NCBI RefSeq assembly: GCF_022288725.1
Contig: NZ_JAKNTA010000017.1
Location: 60,741-124,740, forward strand
DNA from: Kitasatospora sp. A2-31
GTDB taxonomy: Bacteria > Actinomycetota > Actinomycetes > Streptomycetales > Streptomycetaceae
Direction: 5' to 3'
Length of the DNA stretch: 64,000 nucleotides
In this document: positions 1-8,275 of the stretch, one piece after another
Numbering within the stretch: position 1 is the first letter of the stretch
Layout of the letters: each line of letters starts with the position of its first letter
Notes under the pieces: generated by a model
What the model was told of the DNA's origin: nothing
Databases searched by the model: none
The model's input: the letters and a program-made list of their open reading frames with translations, nothing else
Program-made: the position numbers and the translations under genes

Positions 1-87
1 CGGCCGGCGGCCGGGGTGACCGGCCGGTAACCCCTGAGGGTAGTCGGGCGGGCGTCCCCCGGGCCGGGCCGGCCGACCCGGGGGACG

Positions 88-136
88 CCGGAGGGGGCGG
101 CCCGGTCCCGACGGGGATCCGGACCGCCCCCTCCGG
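88..136 (-). terminator. Intrinsic terminator after the DEAD-box helicase
   Basis: A perfect 13-bp GC-rich stem (88-100 with 124-136) begins about 15 bases past the helicase stop codon. There is no clear U-tract, as is common in streptomycetes. Bases 1-87 contain nothing I can identify. Confidence 0.6.
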
Positions 137-151
137 GCGGTGCGGCGGCGG

Positions 152-2017
152 TCAGCCCTCCGGCGTCGCCTCGGGCGCCGCGGCGGCGGCCGGCCGGCGG
201 GTCCGGGTCCGGCGGCGCGGGGCCGGGGCCTCGGCCGGTGCGTCGCCGCCGGCCTCCGGGGCGGCAGCGGCCTCGGCGGCGGGCTCGGCCTTCGCCTTGG
301 CCCGGCTGCGGGTGCGCTTGGCGGCCGGCTTCTCCGCGGGCGCGTCGGCGGCCGGGGCGGCCGGCGGTGCGGCGGCCTCGGCGATCTCGGCCGCAGCCTC
401 GGCCACCGCGGCGACGGCGGTCTCGCCCGACGCGGTGCTGCGCGGACGGCGACGGCGGCGGCGCGGTGCCGCGCCCTCGGCGCCCTCGGCGGCCGGCACG
501 GCCGGAGCCTCGACGGCGGCGGCCTCGACGGCCTCGGCGACGGGCGCGGTGGCCGCGTCGCCCGCGACCGCGGCGCCACCGCGGGTGCGACGGCGCTCAC
601 GGGTCCGGCGGGCCGGCTTCTCCTCGGCGGGCGCGGCGGCGTCGGAACGGCCGGAGCCGCCCCGCGAGCCGTTCCGGCCGCGGCCGCCGGCCGAACGCGC
701 ACCGCGCCCGCCGGTCTCGCCGAGGTCCTCGACCTCCTCGGCGTTCAGGCCGGCCCGGGTGCGCTCGGAACGCGGCAGCACGCCGGTGGTGCCCTTGGCG
801 ATCTTCAGCAGCTCGTACAGGTGCGGCGAGGTGGAGTAGGTCTCCTCCGGCTCGTTGAACGGCAGGTCCAGCGCCTTGTTGATCAGCTGCCAGCGCGGGA
901 TGTCGTCCCAGTCCACCAGCGTGACGGCGGTGCCGGACGCGCCGGCCCGGCCGGTGCGGCCGATCCGGTGCAGGTAGGTCTTCTCGTCCTCGGGGCACTG
1001 GTAGTTGATGACGTGCGTGACGCCCTCGACGTCGATGCCGCGGGCCGCGACGTCGGTGCAGACCAGCACGTCGACCTTGCCGTTGCGGAACGCCCGCAGG
1101 GCCTGCTCGCGCGCGCCCTGGCCGAGGTCGCCGTGGACGGCGCCGGCCGCGAAGCCGCGCTGGGTCAGCTGGTCGGAGACGTCGGCGGCGGTGCGCTTGG
1201 TCCGGCAGAAGATCATGCACAGCCCGCGGCCCTCGGCCTGCAGGATGCGCGAGACCATCTCCACCTTGTCCAGCGAGTGCGCACGGAAGATGTGCTGCTC
1301 GATGTTGGCGACGGTGGTGCCGGTGTCGTCCGGGGCGGTGGCCCGGATGTGGGTCGGCTGGCTCATGTACCGGCGGGCGAGGTTGATGACCTGGCCCGGC
1401 ATGGTGGCGGAGAACAGCAGGGTCTGCCGCTTGGCCGGCAGCATCGTGAGGATCTTCTCGACGTCCGGCAGGAAGCCGAGGTCGAGCATCTCGTCCGCCT
1501 CGTCCAGGACGAGCGAGCGGACCTTCGACAGGTTCAGCTTCTTCTGGCCGGCCAGGTCGAGCAGGCGGCCCGGGGTGCCGACGACGATGTCGACGCCCTT
1601 GTTCAGCGCCTCGACCTGCGGCTCGTACGCCCGGCCGCCGTAGACGGCGAGCACCCGCACGTTGCGGACCTTGCCGGCGGTCTGCAGGTCGTTGGTGACC
1701 TGGGTGCAGAGCTCGCGGGTCGGGACGACGATCAGCGCCTGCGGGAACTCGGAGAGCTGCTCCTCCTCGGCCCGGCCGGCGTCGACGTCGGCGCGGACGA
1801 CCACGCGCTCGATCAGCGGAAGGCCGAAACCGAGCGTCTTGCCGGTGCCGGTCTTCGCCTGGCCGATGACGTCGTGGCCGGTCAGCGCGACCGGGAGGGT
1901 CATCTCCTGGATGGGGAAGGGGTGGACGATGCCGACGGACTCGAGGGCCTCGGCGGTCTCCGGGAGGATCCCCAGGTCCCGGAAGGTGGTCTTGGTCGGT
2001 TCAGCGGTGGTGGACAG
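152..2017 (-). CDS. rhlE: DEAD-box ATP-dependent RNA helicase, RhlE type
   Basis: ATP-dependent RNA helicase of 621 residues. The Q motif lies near residues 12-37, Walker A AKTGTGKT near 54-61, then the DEAD motif, SAT and the C-terminal HRIGRTGRAG motif. The last ~190 residues are a low-complexity Arg/Ala/Gly-rich tail typical of actinobacterial members and probably bind RNA. I chose the CTG at 2017 because GGAAGAGG lies 7 bases upstream and the family N-terminus begins there. The reading frame stays open further upstream, but that part is not conserved-looking. Known RhlE-like proteins act in RNA turnover and ribosome assembly; the specific role here is not visible. Its position next to a ferritin-like gene matches the conserved Rv3210c/Rv3211 order. 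Confidence 0.9.
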   Translation of the reverse strand: MSTTAEPTKTTFRDLGILPETAEALESVGIVHPFPIQEMTLPVALTGHDVIGQAKTGTGKTLGFGLPLIERVVVRADVDAGRAEEEQLSEFPQALIVVPTRELCTQVTNDLQTAGKVRNVRVLAVYGGRAYEPQVEALNKGVDIVVGTPGRLLDLAGQKKLNLSKVRSLVLDEADEMLDLGFLPDVEKILTMLPAKRQTLLFSATMPGQVINLARRYMSQPTHIRATAPDDTGTTVANIEQHIFRAHSLDKVEMVSRILQAEGRGLCMIFCRTKRTAADVSDQLTQRGFAAGAVHGDLGQGAREQALRAFRNGKVDVLVCTDVAARGIDVEGVTHVINYQCPEDEKTYLHRIGRTGRAGASGTAVTLVDWDDIPRWQLINKALDLPFNEPEETYSTSPHLYELLKIAKGTTGVLPRSERTRAGLNAEEVEDLGETGGRGARSAGGRGRNGSRGGSGRSDAAAPAEEKPARRTRERRRTRGGAAVAGDAATAPVAEAVEAAAVEAPAVPAAEGAEGAAPRRRRRRPRSTASGETAVAAVAEAAAEIAEAAAPPAAPAADAPAEKPAAKRTRSRAKAKAEPAAEAAAAPEAGGDAPAEAPAPRRRTRTRRPAAAAAPEATPEG

Positions 2018-2654
2018 GGTGCTGCCTCTTCCGTGTGGAGGGGCCGAGAGCGAGCGGCGGGCGGGCAGCCGCGCGGCTGTGTACGGGCCTGGAAGGCCCT
2101 GAATACAGCTGCGCGGACGCACAACCGCGCCGGTCCCTGCGGCCGGCCGGTCCGCGCGGCCCGGTGAGGGGCGCGGTCTCGGCGGCGTCGGGGAGGATTC
2201 CCGTGAGGGACCTGCGCGGGACCTGCGCCGGGCTGGCGCGGTCTCGGCGGCCCTCGCTCGGCCACTGATGCGGTGCCAAGGCTTGAAGTCCAAGCCATGG
2301 TCGGAGCCGATCGGCTCTCCGACCGGGCATCCGCGTACGTGAGTACCCGGCTTCCGGGGCGGGCACGTCCGTCGGACGGCGCCGCTTCGGAGCGGACTGG
2401 CCGGGGTCACCGAGACGGCGGTGACACCGTGCAAGCACTACGGGTCTCCCTACCACCATACAGTCACGCGACGACTCGAACACGTGACGCCGGTGACACC
2501 CCAGGTGGCGGCGCCCGTCGGCGGCGCGCCGGGGCCGGGGTCCCCCGGTGCCGCCCCGGGCGTTCCGGGAGGTGCCGGGCGGCCGGGCCCGCCGCCCCCG
2601 GCCGGGCGGCGGCATGCGTGTGCGCAGGCCCCGGCCGGACTAAGGTGGCGGGTC
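2018..2654. other. Divergent intergenic region with hairpins and repeated GGTGACACC boxes
   Basis: 637 bases between the helicase (minus) and the ferritin-like gene (plus). I see no credible gene. It holds a GGCTTG/CAAGCC hairpin and a larger GGTCGG.../...CCGACC hairpin near 2280-2325, which would fall in a long helicase leader. Two exact near-palindromes GGTGACACC lie at 2420-2428 and 2492-2500. TAAGGT at 2641-2646 fits a -10 box placed to start transcription at or next to the ATG of the next gene. Confidence 0.5.
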
Positions 2655-3383
2655 ATGGAGACGCATGGTGAGACGCAGGACATCGCGGCCGGCTCGATCG
2701 GGGACTGGGCGAGCTGCTCGGCCGACCCGGGGTACCGCGCGGCCGTGCTGGACCTGCTCGGCGCCCTCGCGTACGGCGAGCTGAGCGCGTTCGAGCGGCT
2801 CGCCGAGGACGCCAAGCTCGCGCCGGACCTCGCCGACAAGGCGGCGCTGGCCCGGATGGCCTCCGCCGAGTTCCAGCACTACCAGCGGCTGCACGACCGC
2901 CTGGCCGAGGTGGGTGCGGACCCGCAGGAGGCGATGCGGCCGTTCGTCGAGCCGCTGGAGCTGTTCCACCGGATGACCGCCCCCTCGGACTGGCTGGAGG
3001 GCCTGGTCAAGGCGTACGTCGGCGACGCGATCGCCACCGACTTCTACCGCGAGGTGGCCGTCCGCCTGGACGACGACACCCGCGAGCTGGTCCTCGGCGT
3101 GATGTCGGACACCGGCCACGCCCAGTTCGCCGTCGACAAGGTCCGGCAGGCGATCGAGGCCGACCCGCGGGCCGGCGGCCGGCTCGCGCTCTGGGGCCGC
3201 CGGCTGATGGGCGAGGCGCTCAGCCAGGCCCAGCGGGTGGTCGCCGAGCGGGACGCGCTCTCCAACCTGCTGGTCGGCGGCGTGCAGGTGCAGGGCTTCG
3301 ACCTGGTCGAGGTCGGCAAGATGTTCAACCGGATCACCGAGGCGCACACCAAGCGGATGGCCGCCCTGGGCCTCGCCTCCTGA
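2655..3383 (+). CDS. Ferritin-like fold protein
   Basis: A 242-residue, almost entirely helical protein recognised as the actinobacterial ferritin-like (MiaE-like) family next to rhlE. Acidic and His residues are spread through the helices (for example SAEFQHYQRLH near residue 74 and FNRITEAHTKRM near the C-terminus), as expected for a four-helix bundle that may carry a di-metal site. The substrate is unknown. ATG 2655 is preceded by TAAGGT at 2641, so the mRNA may be leaderless; AAGGTGG could alternatively be a weak ribosome binding site. It is divergent from the helicase gene. Confidence 0.8.
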   Translation: METHGETQDIAAGSIGDWASCSADPGYRAAVLDLLGALAYGELSAFERLAEDAKLAPDLADKAALARMASAEFQHYQRLHDRLAEVGADPQEAMRPFVEPLELFHRMTAPSDWLEGLVKAYVGDAIATDFYREVAVRLDDDTRELVLGVMSDTGHAQFAVDKVRQAIEADPRAGGRLALWGRRLMGEALSQAQRVVAERDALSNLLVGGVQVQGFDLVEVGKMFNRITEAHTKRMAALGLAS

Positions 3384-3455
3384 CGCCTGCGCCCGGCGTC
3401 GGGCCCCGCCCCGGCGCCGGGCCCGCTGGAGCCGGGCCGGCCCCGCGGGCGGAGG

Positions 3456-3803
3456 TCAGGCGTGCCGGTGTCGCCGGTGCGCGCCGCCGACCCGGTGCGG
3501 GTGGCGTTCGCCGCCGGCCCGCCGCGGCTGGTGCCGGTGCGCGGGCAGTCGCCCTTCCGCGAGGTCCGGCCGGGCCAGGACCGAGGTGAGCAGGCCCGAG
3601 ACGATCGCGGAGACCGCGATGCTGACCCCCGGGAACGCTCCGTCCAGGGTGAAGTGCATGATCACCCCGCCGAGCAGTGCGGCCACCACGGCCGTCCCCG
3701 CCGTCAGTGCCCGGCCGCCGGGGAAGTGGTCGGGCAGTGACACCAGCGCGGCCGCGCCGACGATCAGGCCGACGAGGGCGAAGGCGAGCGTCTCGACCAG
3801 CAA
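3456..3803 (-). CDS. Small integral membrane protein
   Basis: About 115 residues with three hydrophobic segments (residues ~3-22, 31-50 and 55-75), followed by a basic, His/Arg-rich cytoplasmic tail. The TTG at 3803 is chosen because AGGGGAGG stands 5 bases upstream, and the protein begins directly with the first membrane helix. It is loosely reminiscent of GlsB/YeaQ-type small membrane proteins, but I cannot assign a function. Confidence 0.65.
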   Translation of the reverse strand: MLVETLAFALVGLIVGAAALVSLPDHFPGGRALTAGTAVVAALLGGVIMHFTLDGAFPGVSIAVSAIVSGLLTSVLARPDLAEGRLPAHRHQPRRAGGERHPHRVGGAHRRHRHA

Positions 3804-3885
3804 GGGTGCCTCCCCTGGGCTGCGGGCGTGCGGCGCGGGGCGTCCGCACCCCTGGCCGTACCCCGGTGCACCCGGCCGTACACGC

Positions 3886-3924
3886 GACGGTGCCCCGCCC
3901 CCCGGTGGGGGACGGGGCACCGTC
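3886..3924 (-). terminator. Intrinsic terminator after DUF3107 gene
   Basis: A 12-bp perfect stem (3886-3897 with 3913-3924), extendable by C-rich and G-rich inner strands, sits 8 bases beyond the DUF3107 stop codon. It separates that gene from the small membrane protein gene. Confidence 0.7.
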
Positions 3925-3931
3925 CGACGAC

Positions 3932-4159
3932 TCAGAGCGTGCCGAATCCGACCTTGCGGGCGGCCTGCTCGCCGATCTCCACGTACGCCAGGCGCTCGGC
4001 CGGGACGATGACGCGGCGGCCGTGCTCGTCGGTCAGCGTGAAGAGCTTCTCGGTGCCCTCCAGCGCCTTGGCGACCGCGCTCTGGACCTCATCGGCAGTC
4101 TGCGAGCTCTCGATCACGATCTCGCGCGGCGCGTTCTGCACGCCGATCTTGACCTCCAC
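3932..4159 (-). CDS. DUF3107 family protein
   Basis: A 75-residue protein starting VEVKIGVQNAPREIVIES and ending in EQAARKVGFGTL, the usual length and shape of DUF3107. The GTG at 4159 is preceded by GGAGGG with 9-base spacing, so I prefer it over the ATG 33 bases upstream. The family is conserved in actinobacteria next to a TetR gene and the helicase (Rv3208A/Rv3208 in M. tuberculosis), as here. No biochemical function is established. Confidence 0.85.
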   Translation of the reverse strand: MEVKIGVQNAPREIVIESSQTADEVQSAVAKALEGTEKLFTLTDEHGRRVIVPAERLAYVEIGEQAARKVGFGTL

Positions 4160-4302
4160 GGCTTCCGTCCCTCCGGGGTTGCAGCCATCCACGCGCGGTA
4201 CCGGACCACCTGGGACAGGCGATCGCGGCGACCGCGCCGTACGGCTTCACCATAGAGCACGGGATCAAGGCCGAGGCGAAGGTCGGCCGATCACCCCGCG
4301 GC

Positions 4303-4965
4303 TCAGTGCTCCGCGGCCGGGGCCTCGGCCGACTCGGCGCCGGGGTGCATCGGGAAGCCCTTCAGACCGCGCCAGGCCAGGCTCGCGACCAGCCGGACCG
4401 CCTCGTCGCGCGGGATCTCCAGGCCCTGCGAGAGCCAGTAGCGCGCGGTGATCTGGGCCAGGCCGCAGACGCCGGCGGCGAGCAGCTTGGACTCGGCCTC
4501 GGGGAGGTCGGTGTCCTCCTGGATGACCTGGCTGACCAGGGTCGCGCTGGCCTCCGAGGCCCGCTCCACGCGCTCGCGCACGGCCGGCTCGTTGGTCAGG
4601 TCGGACTCGAAGACCAGGCGGAAGGCGCCGGACTCGCTGGAGACGTAGTTGAAGTACGCCTCCATGGTCGCCGCGACCCGGAGCTTGTTGTCGGTGGTCG
4701 TCGACAGCGCCTCGCGGGTCGACTCGACCAGGGCGTCGCAGTGCTTGTCGAGCAGCGCCAGGTAGAGCTCCAGCTTCCCGGGGAAGTGCTGGTACAGCAC
4801 CGGCTTGCTGACCCCCGCGCGGTCGGCGATGTCGTCCATGGCGGCCGCGTGGTAACCCTGCGCGACGAACACCTCCTGGGCGGCACCGAGCAGTTGTTCA
4901 CGGCGGGCGCTTCGCGGCAGGCGGGCACCGCGCGGGCGCTCCTGCGCCTCCTGGATGGCCGTCAC
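4303..4965 (-). CDS. TetR/AcrR family transcriptional regulator
   Basis: 220 residues. The N-terminal helix-turn-helix (SARREQLLGAAQEVFVAQGY...MDDIADRAGVSKPVLYQHF) is a textbook TetR DNA-binding domain at residues ~22-68. The rest is the helical ligand/dimer domain. GTG 4965 follows GAGGAG at short spacing; a GTG four codons upstream is possible. It is divergent from an alpha/beta hydrolase, and an imperfect palindrome lies just upstream of its start, so autorepression and control of the hydrolase are plausible. The inducer is unknown. Confidence 0.9.
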   Translation of the reverse strand: MTAIQEAQERPRGARLPRSARREQLLGAAQEVFVAQGYHAAAMDDIADRAGVSKPVLYQHFPGKLELYLALLDKHCDALVESTREALSTTTDNKLRVAATMEAYFNYVSSESGAFRLVFESDLTNEPAVRERVERASEASATLVSQVIQEDTDLPEAESKLLAAGVCGLAQITARYWLSQGLEIPRDEAVRLVASLAWRGLKGFPMHPGAESAEAPAAEH

Positions 4966-5002
4966 GGCGCTCCTCACTTCACGGGTTGTTCGGGGCTGGC
5001 AA

Positions 5003-5029
5003 GGTGACCGATTCTACTTTTCGGTAACC
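5003..5029. promoter_or_regulatory. Candidate TetR operator
   Basis: GGTGACCGA (5003-5011) and TCGGTAACC (5021-5029) form an inverted repeat with 9-bp arms, one mismatch and a 9-bp spacer. It lies 38 bases upstream of the TetR start, in the divergent region shared with the hydrolase gene. Its size and symmetry fit a TetR-family operator. Assignment to this regulator is inference from position. Confidence 0.5.
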
Positions 5030-5187
5030 GCGTTCGTACTTGGCGAGCCTGAGAAAAGCAGGGACCCCCCTTGTCAGGAGCCCACAATACGGCGCTGACC
5101 ACGGGCAACGGCAGTGGTGCGACAAGGAGTGGGACGGACGGTCCCGACCGAGGCCGGGTGGCCGGCGGCTCACTACCATCGTCCACC

Positions 5188-6117
5188 ATGAGCAGCGCTG
5201 AGCAGCAGATACGCCCGGAGGCCGGCCGGCCCGCACCGTGGCGCACGGTCGAGGTGCCCGGGGCGGTGCTCGCCGTGCACCGCCCCGAGGCGGACGGCGG
5301 CCCCGTCGACGGGCGCGCGCCGGCCCTCTTCGTGCACGGTCTCGGCGGCTCGGCCGCCAACTGGACGGCGCTCATGGCACGGCTCGGCGGCCTGCTCGAC
5401 GGCGAGGCCGTGGACCTGCCCGGCTTCGGCCGCTCCGCGCCGCCGGCGGACGGCAACCTCACGGTCAACGGTCACGTCCGCGCGCTGATCGGCTACCTGG
5501 AGGCGACCGGCCGCGGCCCGGTCCACCTCTTCGGCAACTCCCTCGGCGGAGCGCTCTCGGTCCGGCTCGCCGCCCTCCGGCCGGACCTGGTGCGGAGTCT
5601 CACGCTGATCTCGCCCGCGCTGCCGGAGCTGCCGCCGCAGCGGTACGCCTGGCCGACCGGTCTGCTCGCGGTGCCCGGCGTCCCCGCCCTGCTGCGCCGG
5701 CTGCCGGTCAACGCCCGCACCCCCGAGGAGGCGACCGAGGGGCTGCTGCGGCTGGTCTACGGCGACCCGGCCGCCCTGCCGCCGGCCACCCGGGCCGAGG
5801 CGGTCGCCGAGTACCGGCGGCGGATCGAGGTGCCGCACGCGATGCAGGCGATGGTCGGCTCGGCGCGAGGCATCGTCACGGCGTACACCGAGCGCGGCGA
5901 CCAGGCGCTCTGGCGGCAGGCCCGCCAGGTGAAGGTGCCGACGCTGCTGGTCTACGGGCTGCGCGACAAGCTGGTCTCCTACCGCTCGGCGCGGCGGGCC
6001 TGCGAGGCCTTCCAGGACTCCCGGCTGCTGGTCCTCCCGGACTCCGGGCACGTGGCGATGATGGAGCACCCCGACGAGGTGGCCCGCGCGGTGCGGGAGC
6101 TGCTCGGCCGGGCCTGA
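5188..6117 (+). CDS. Alpha/beta-fold hydrolase
   Basis: 309 residues. The hydrolase signature includes FVHGLGGSAANW (oxyanion region), the nucleophile elbow GNSLGG near residue 117, a late Asp (YGLRDKLVS) and His (PDSGHVAMMEHP). These give a complete Ser-Asp-His triad. A cap region between the nucleophile and Asp is Pro/Arg-rich. The ATG at 5188 follows TACCAT (5174-5179) by 8 bases with no Shine-Dalgarno, suggesting a leaderless mRNA. The substrate is unknown; the divergent TetR gene may control it. Confidence 0.88.
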   Translation: MSSAEQQIRPEAGRPAPWRTVEVPGAVLAVHRPEADGGPVDGRAPALFVHGLGGSAANWTALMARLGGLLDGEAVDLPGFGRSAPPADGNLTVNGHVRALIGYLEATGRGPVHLFGNSLGGALSVRLAALRPDLVRSLTLISPALPELPPQRYAWPTGLLAVPGVPALLRRLPVNARTPEEATEGLLRLVYGDPAALPPATRAEAVAEYRRRIEVPHAMQAMVGSARGIVTAYTERGDQALWRQARQVKVPTLLVYGLRDKLVSYRSARRACEAFQDSRLLVLPDSGHVAMMEHPDEVARAVRELLGRA

Positions 6118-6604
6118 GCCGATCGGGAGCCGTTCGCGCCGGCCGGGCGGTAGCCGCTCGCGCCGGCGCCGGGCGGCGCGGACACCGCCGGTACGGGGCC
6201 GGGCGGCGGGCCCGGCGGGCGGCGGACCGCCCGCCCGCCGGCCGGGCGGCGGTAACGCCCCCGTTCGCGGCGAGGTCACGCCGGTTCACTCGTTCAGGTG
6301 GCAGCCAGGCATGTGACCGATGGATTGCCGGAGGCCGGTCCTACCTTTCTGCTGTCGGACCGAACTGGTGTGGGGGAGTCGCGGCCACCGGAGCACCCCC
6401 GGAATGTCCGGAGAGCGTGGCCGCAGGCGGACGGGTCGGCAGGGCCGGTGCGACCGCCGGCCCGGACCGCCGTGTGCCCGGCCGACCGGGCTCCCCCACC
6501 CCCGGGCCCCTCCTCGCGCCGTCCCGCGGGGCCCCGGGCGCCGGCCGTGGCCGCTCATCCAATCCGTCGATCGCTCCCGATCCGCTCTGCCCTGGAGGTC
6601 TCCC
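6118..6604. other. Intergenic region, no gene seen
   Basis: 487 bases between the hydrolase and the glycosyltransferase. Apart from the hairpin at 6214-6235 and the GGAGG ribosome binding site just before GTG 6605, I see no recognisable feature. The open frames crossing it do not look like protein. Confidence 0.5.
6214..6235 (+). terminator. Possible terminator after the hydrolase gene
   Basis: GGCGGGCGG (6214-6222) pairs perfectly with CCGCCCGCC (6227-6235) across a CGGA loop, about 100 bases past the hydrolase stop. There is no U-tract, and neighbouring G/C runs allow other foldings. Confidence 0.4.
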
Positions 6605-8275
6605 GTGCGCGTTGCTCTGCTCACCGAGGGTGCGCGTCCGCACCCCCAGCGTGTCCTCGGCGGCTGGTCGGCCCGACTGGTCGACGGCCTGCGGGAGCAC
6701 GACTTCGAGCTGTACGTCCTGGCCGGCCGGGCCGGGCCCGGGATCGCCGGGAGCCCGAGCGCGCGGTGGCTCGGCGTGCACGAGCTGGCGCTCTGGGGGC
6801 GCCGCCCGGCCGGCCGGGCACCCGGGGCGCTGCGCAGACGCCAGTACGCACGGGCGTACGAGGAACTGGTCCGGGCGCTGGTGGTGCCGGGGCAGCGGGC
6901 CGGCTTCGGCACCGGCCTGTACCGGCTGGCCGTGCTGGCCGCCGAGGACGGCGCCCTGCCCGCTTTCCTGGCCTCCGCGCACGCCCGCCGCACCCTGGAG
7001 CGGGTCTGGCGCGGCCCGGGCGCCGACACCTCGGCCGGGCAGCCGCTGGTCTGCGACGTGCTGGTGGCCGCGGACCTGCTGGAGCAGTGCCTGCGCCCGC
7101 TCTCCGCGCCCTGGTACGGCACCGGTCCCGGCGGCCTCGGCGCGGCGGACCTCTGCCACGTGGTCGGCGGCGGCCCGGCGGCCCTGCCCGCCCTGGTGGC
7201 CAAGCGGCTGCACGGGGTGCCGTTCGTGGTCACCGAGCACGGCCTGCACCTGCGCGAGCAGTACCTCGGTTACCGCGAGGCGCCGTACCGGTGGCCGGTC
7301 CGGGCGCTGCTGCTCTCCTTCTTCCGGGCGCTCACCGAGGAGACCTACCGGCAGGCCGCGATACTCACCCCCGGCAGCGCCCACGACCAGGAGTGGCAGC
7401 GGCGCTGCGGCGCCGACCCGGCGCGGACCCGGGTGGTCTACGACGGAACGCCGGCGGTGTCCCGGGCGGCGGCCGGCCCGGAGCCGGCCGTCCCGACCCT
7501 GGCCTGGGCCGGGGCGCTGGAGCCGGGGCACGACACCGAACTATCGCTGCACGCCTTCGCGCGGGTCCGCGCGGAGCTGCCCGCGGCGCGGCTGGTGATC
7601 CACGGGGAGGAGGCGGTCCGCGGCTACCGGGCGCACTGCGAGGCGGTGGCCGCGCGACTGGGGGTCGCCGGGGCGGTGGAGTTCGCCGGGCGGCCGGAGT
7701 CGGTGGCGCGGGCCTGGGAGGGCGGCACGGTGATCGTCTTCTCGGCCCTCTCCCGGCGCGGGCCCGGCCTGCTGGCGGACGCGATGCTGAGCGGGCGGGC
7801 CGTGGTCTCGACCGACGTCGGGGTGGCCCGGGAGGTGGTCGGCCCGACCGGGCTGCTCGTCCCGCCCCGGGACCCGCAGGCGCTGGCCGCGGCCTGCCTC
7901 GCGCTGCTGCGCGACGAGGAGCGGCGGGCCCGGCTGGGGCTCGCCGGGCGGCTGCGGGCGCAGGAACGCTTCGCCGTGGAGCCGGTGATCGGAGCCTTCC
8001 GGGAGATCTATCTGGAGCTGGTCTCGCAGTGGCCGGCCTTCCCGGCGGCCGGGGCCGGCGGTACGGCCGCCGCGCCGCCGCGCCCGTTCGCCCGGCCCGC
8101 CGAGTACTGGCTGGCCGACCGCCGGGGCCCGGGGAGCGCCGGAGAGGGCGCCGGCCCGGCCGGTGCGGACCGGGCGGCCGTCACGGTCGGTGGGGGCGCG
8201 GCGGACGGCGAGGCCGCCGACGGCGGCGCCGGTGCGGCGGCCGACCGGGCGGGTGCCCTCGCGGAGGCGGTCTGA
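6605..8275 (+). CDS. Glycosyltransferase family 4 with DUF3492 N-terminus
   Basis: 556 residues. The N-terminal part (MRVALLTEGARPHPQRVLGGWSARLVDGL) matches the DUF3492/GT4 acceptor domain. The C-terminal half has the GT-B donor region, including a glycine-rich segment and the stretch MLSGRAVVSTDVGVAREVVGPTGLLVPP, typical of nucleotide-sugar binding. The last ~95 residues are low-complexity Gly/Ala. GTG 6605 has GGAGG 6 bases upstream. Its stop overlaps the next start (TGATG), so the two genes are translationally coupled. With the membrane protein and the epimerase it probably makes a cell-surface glycan or glycolipid; the product is unknown. Confidence 0.85.
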   Translation: MRVALLTEGARPHPQRVLGGWSARLVDGLREHDFELYVLAGRAGPGIAGSPSARWLGVHELALWGRRPAGRAPGALRRRQYARAYEELVRALVVPGQRAGFGTGLYRLAVLAAEDGALPAFLASAHARRTLERVWRGPGADTSAGQPLVCDVLVAADLLEQCLRPLSAPWYGTGPGGLGAADLCHVVGGGPAALPALVAKRLHGVPFVVTEHGLHLREQYLGYREAPYRWPVRALLLSFFRALTEETYRQAAILTPGSAHDQEWQRRCGADPARTRVVYDGTPAVSRAAAGPEPAVPTLAWAGALEPGHDTELSLHAFARVRAELPAARLVIHGEEAVRGYRAHCEAVAARLGVAGAVEFAGRPESVARAWEGGTVIVFSALSRRGPGLLADAMLSGRAVVSTDVGVAREVVGPTGLLVPPRDPQALAAACLALLRDEERRARLGLAGRLRAQERFAVEPVIGAFREIYLELVSQWPAFPAAGAGGTAAAPPRPFARPAEYWLADRRGPGSAGEGAGPAGADRAAVTVGGGAADGEAADGGAGAAADRAGALAEAV

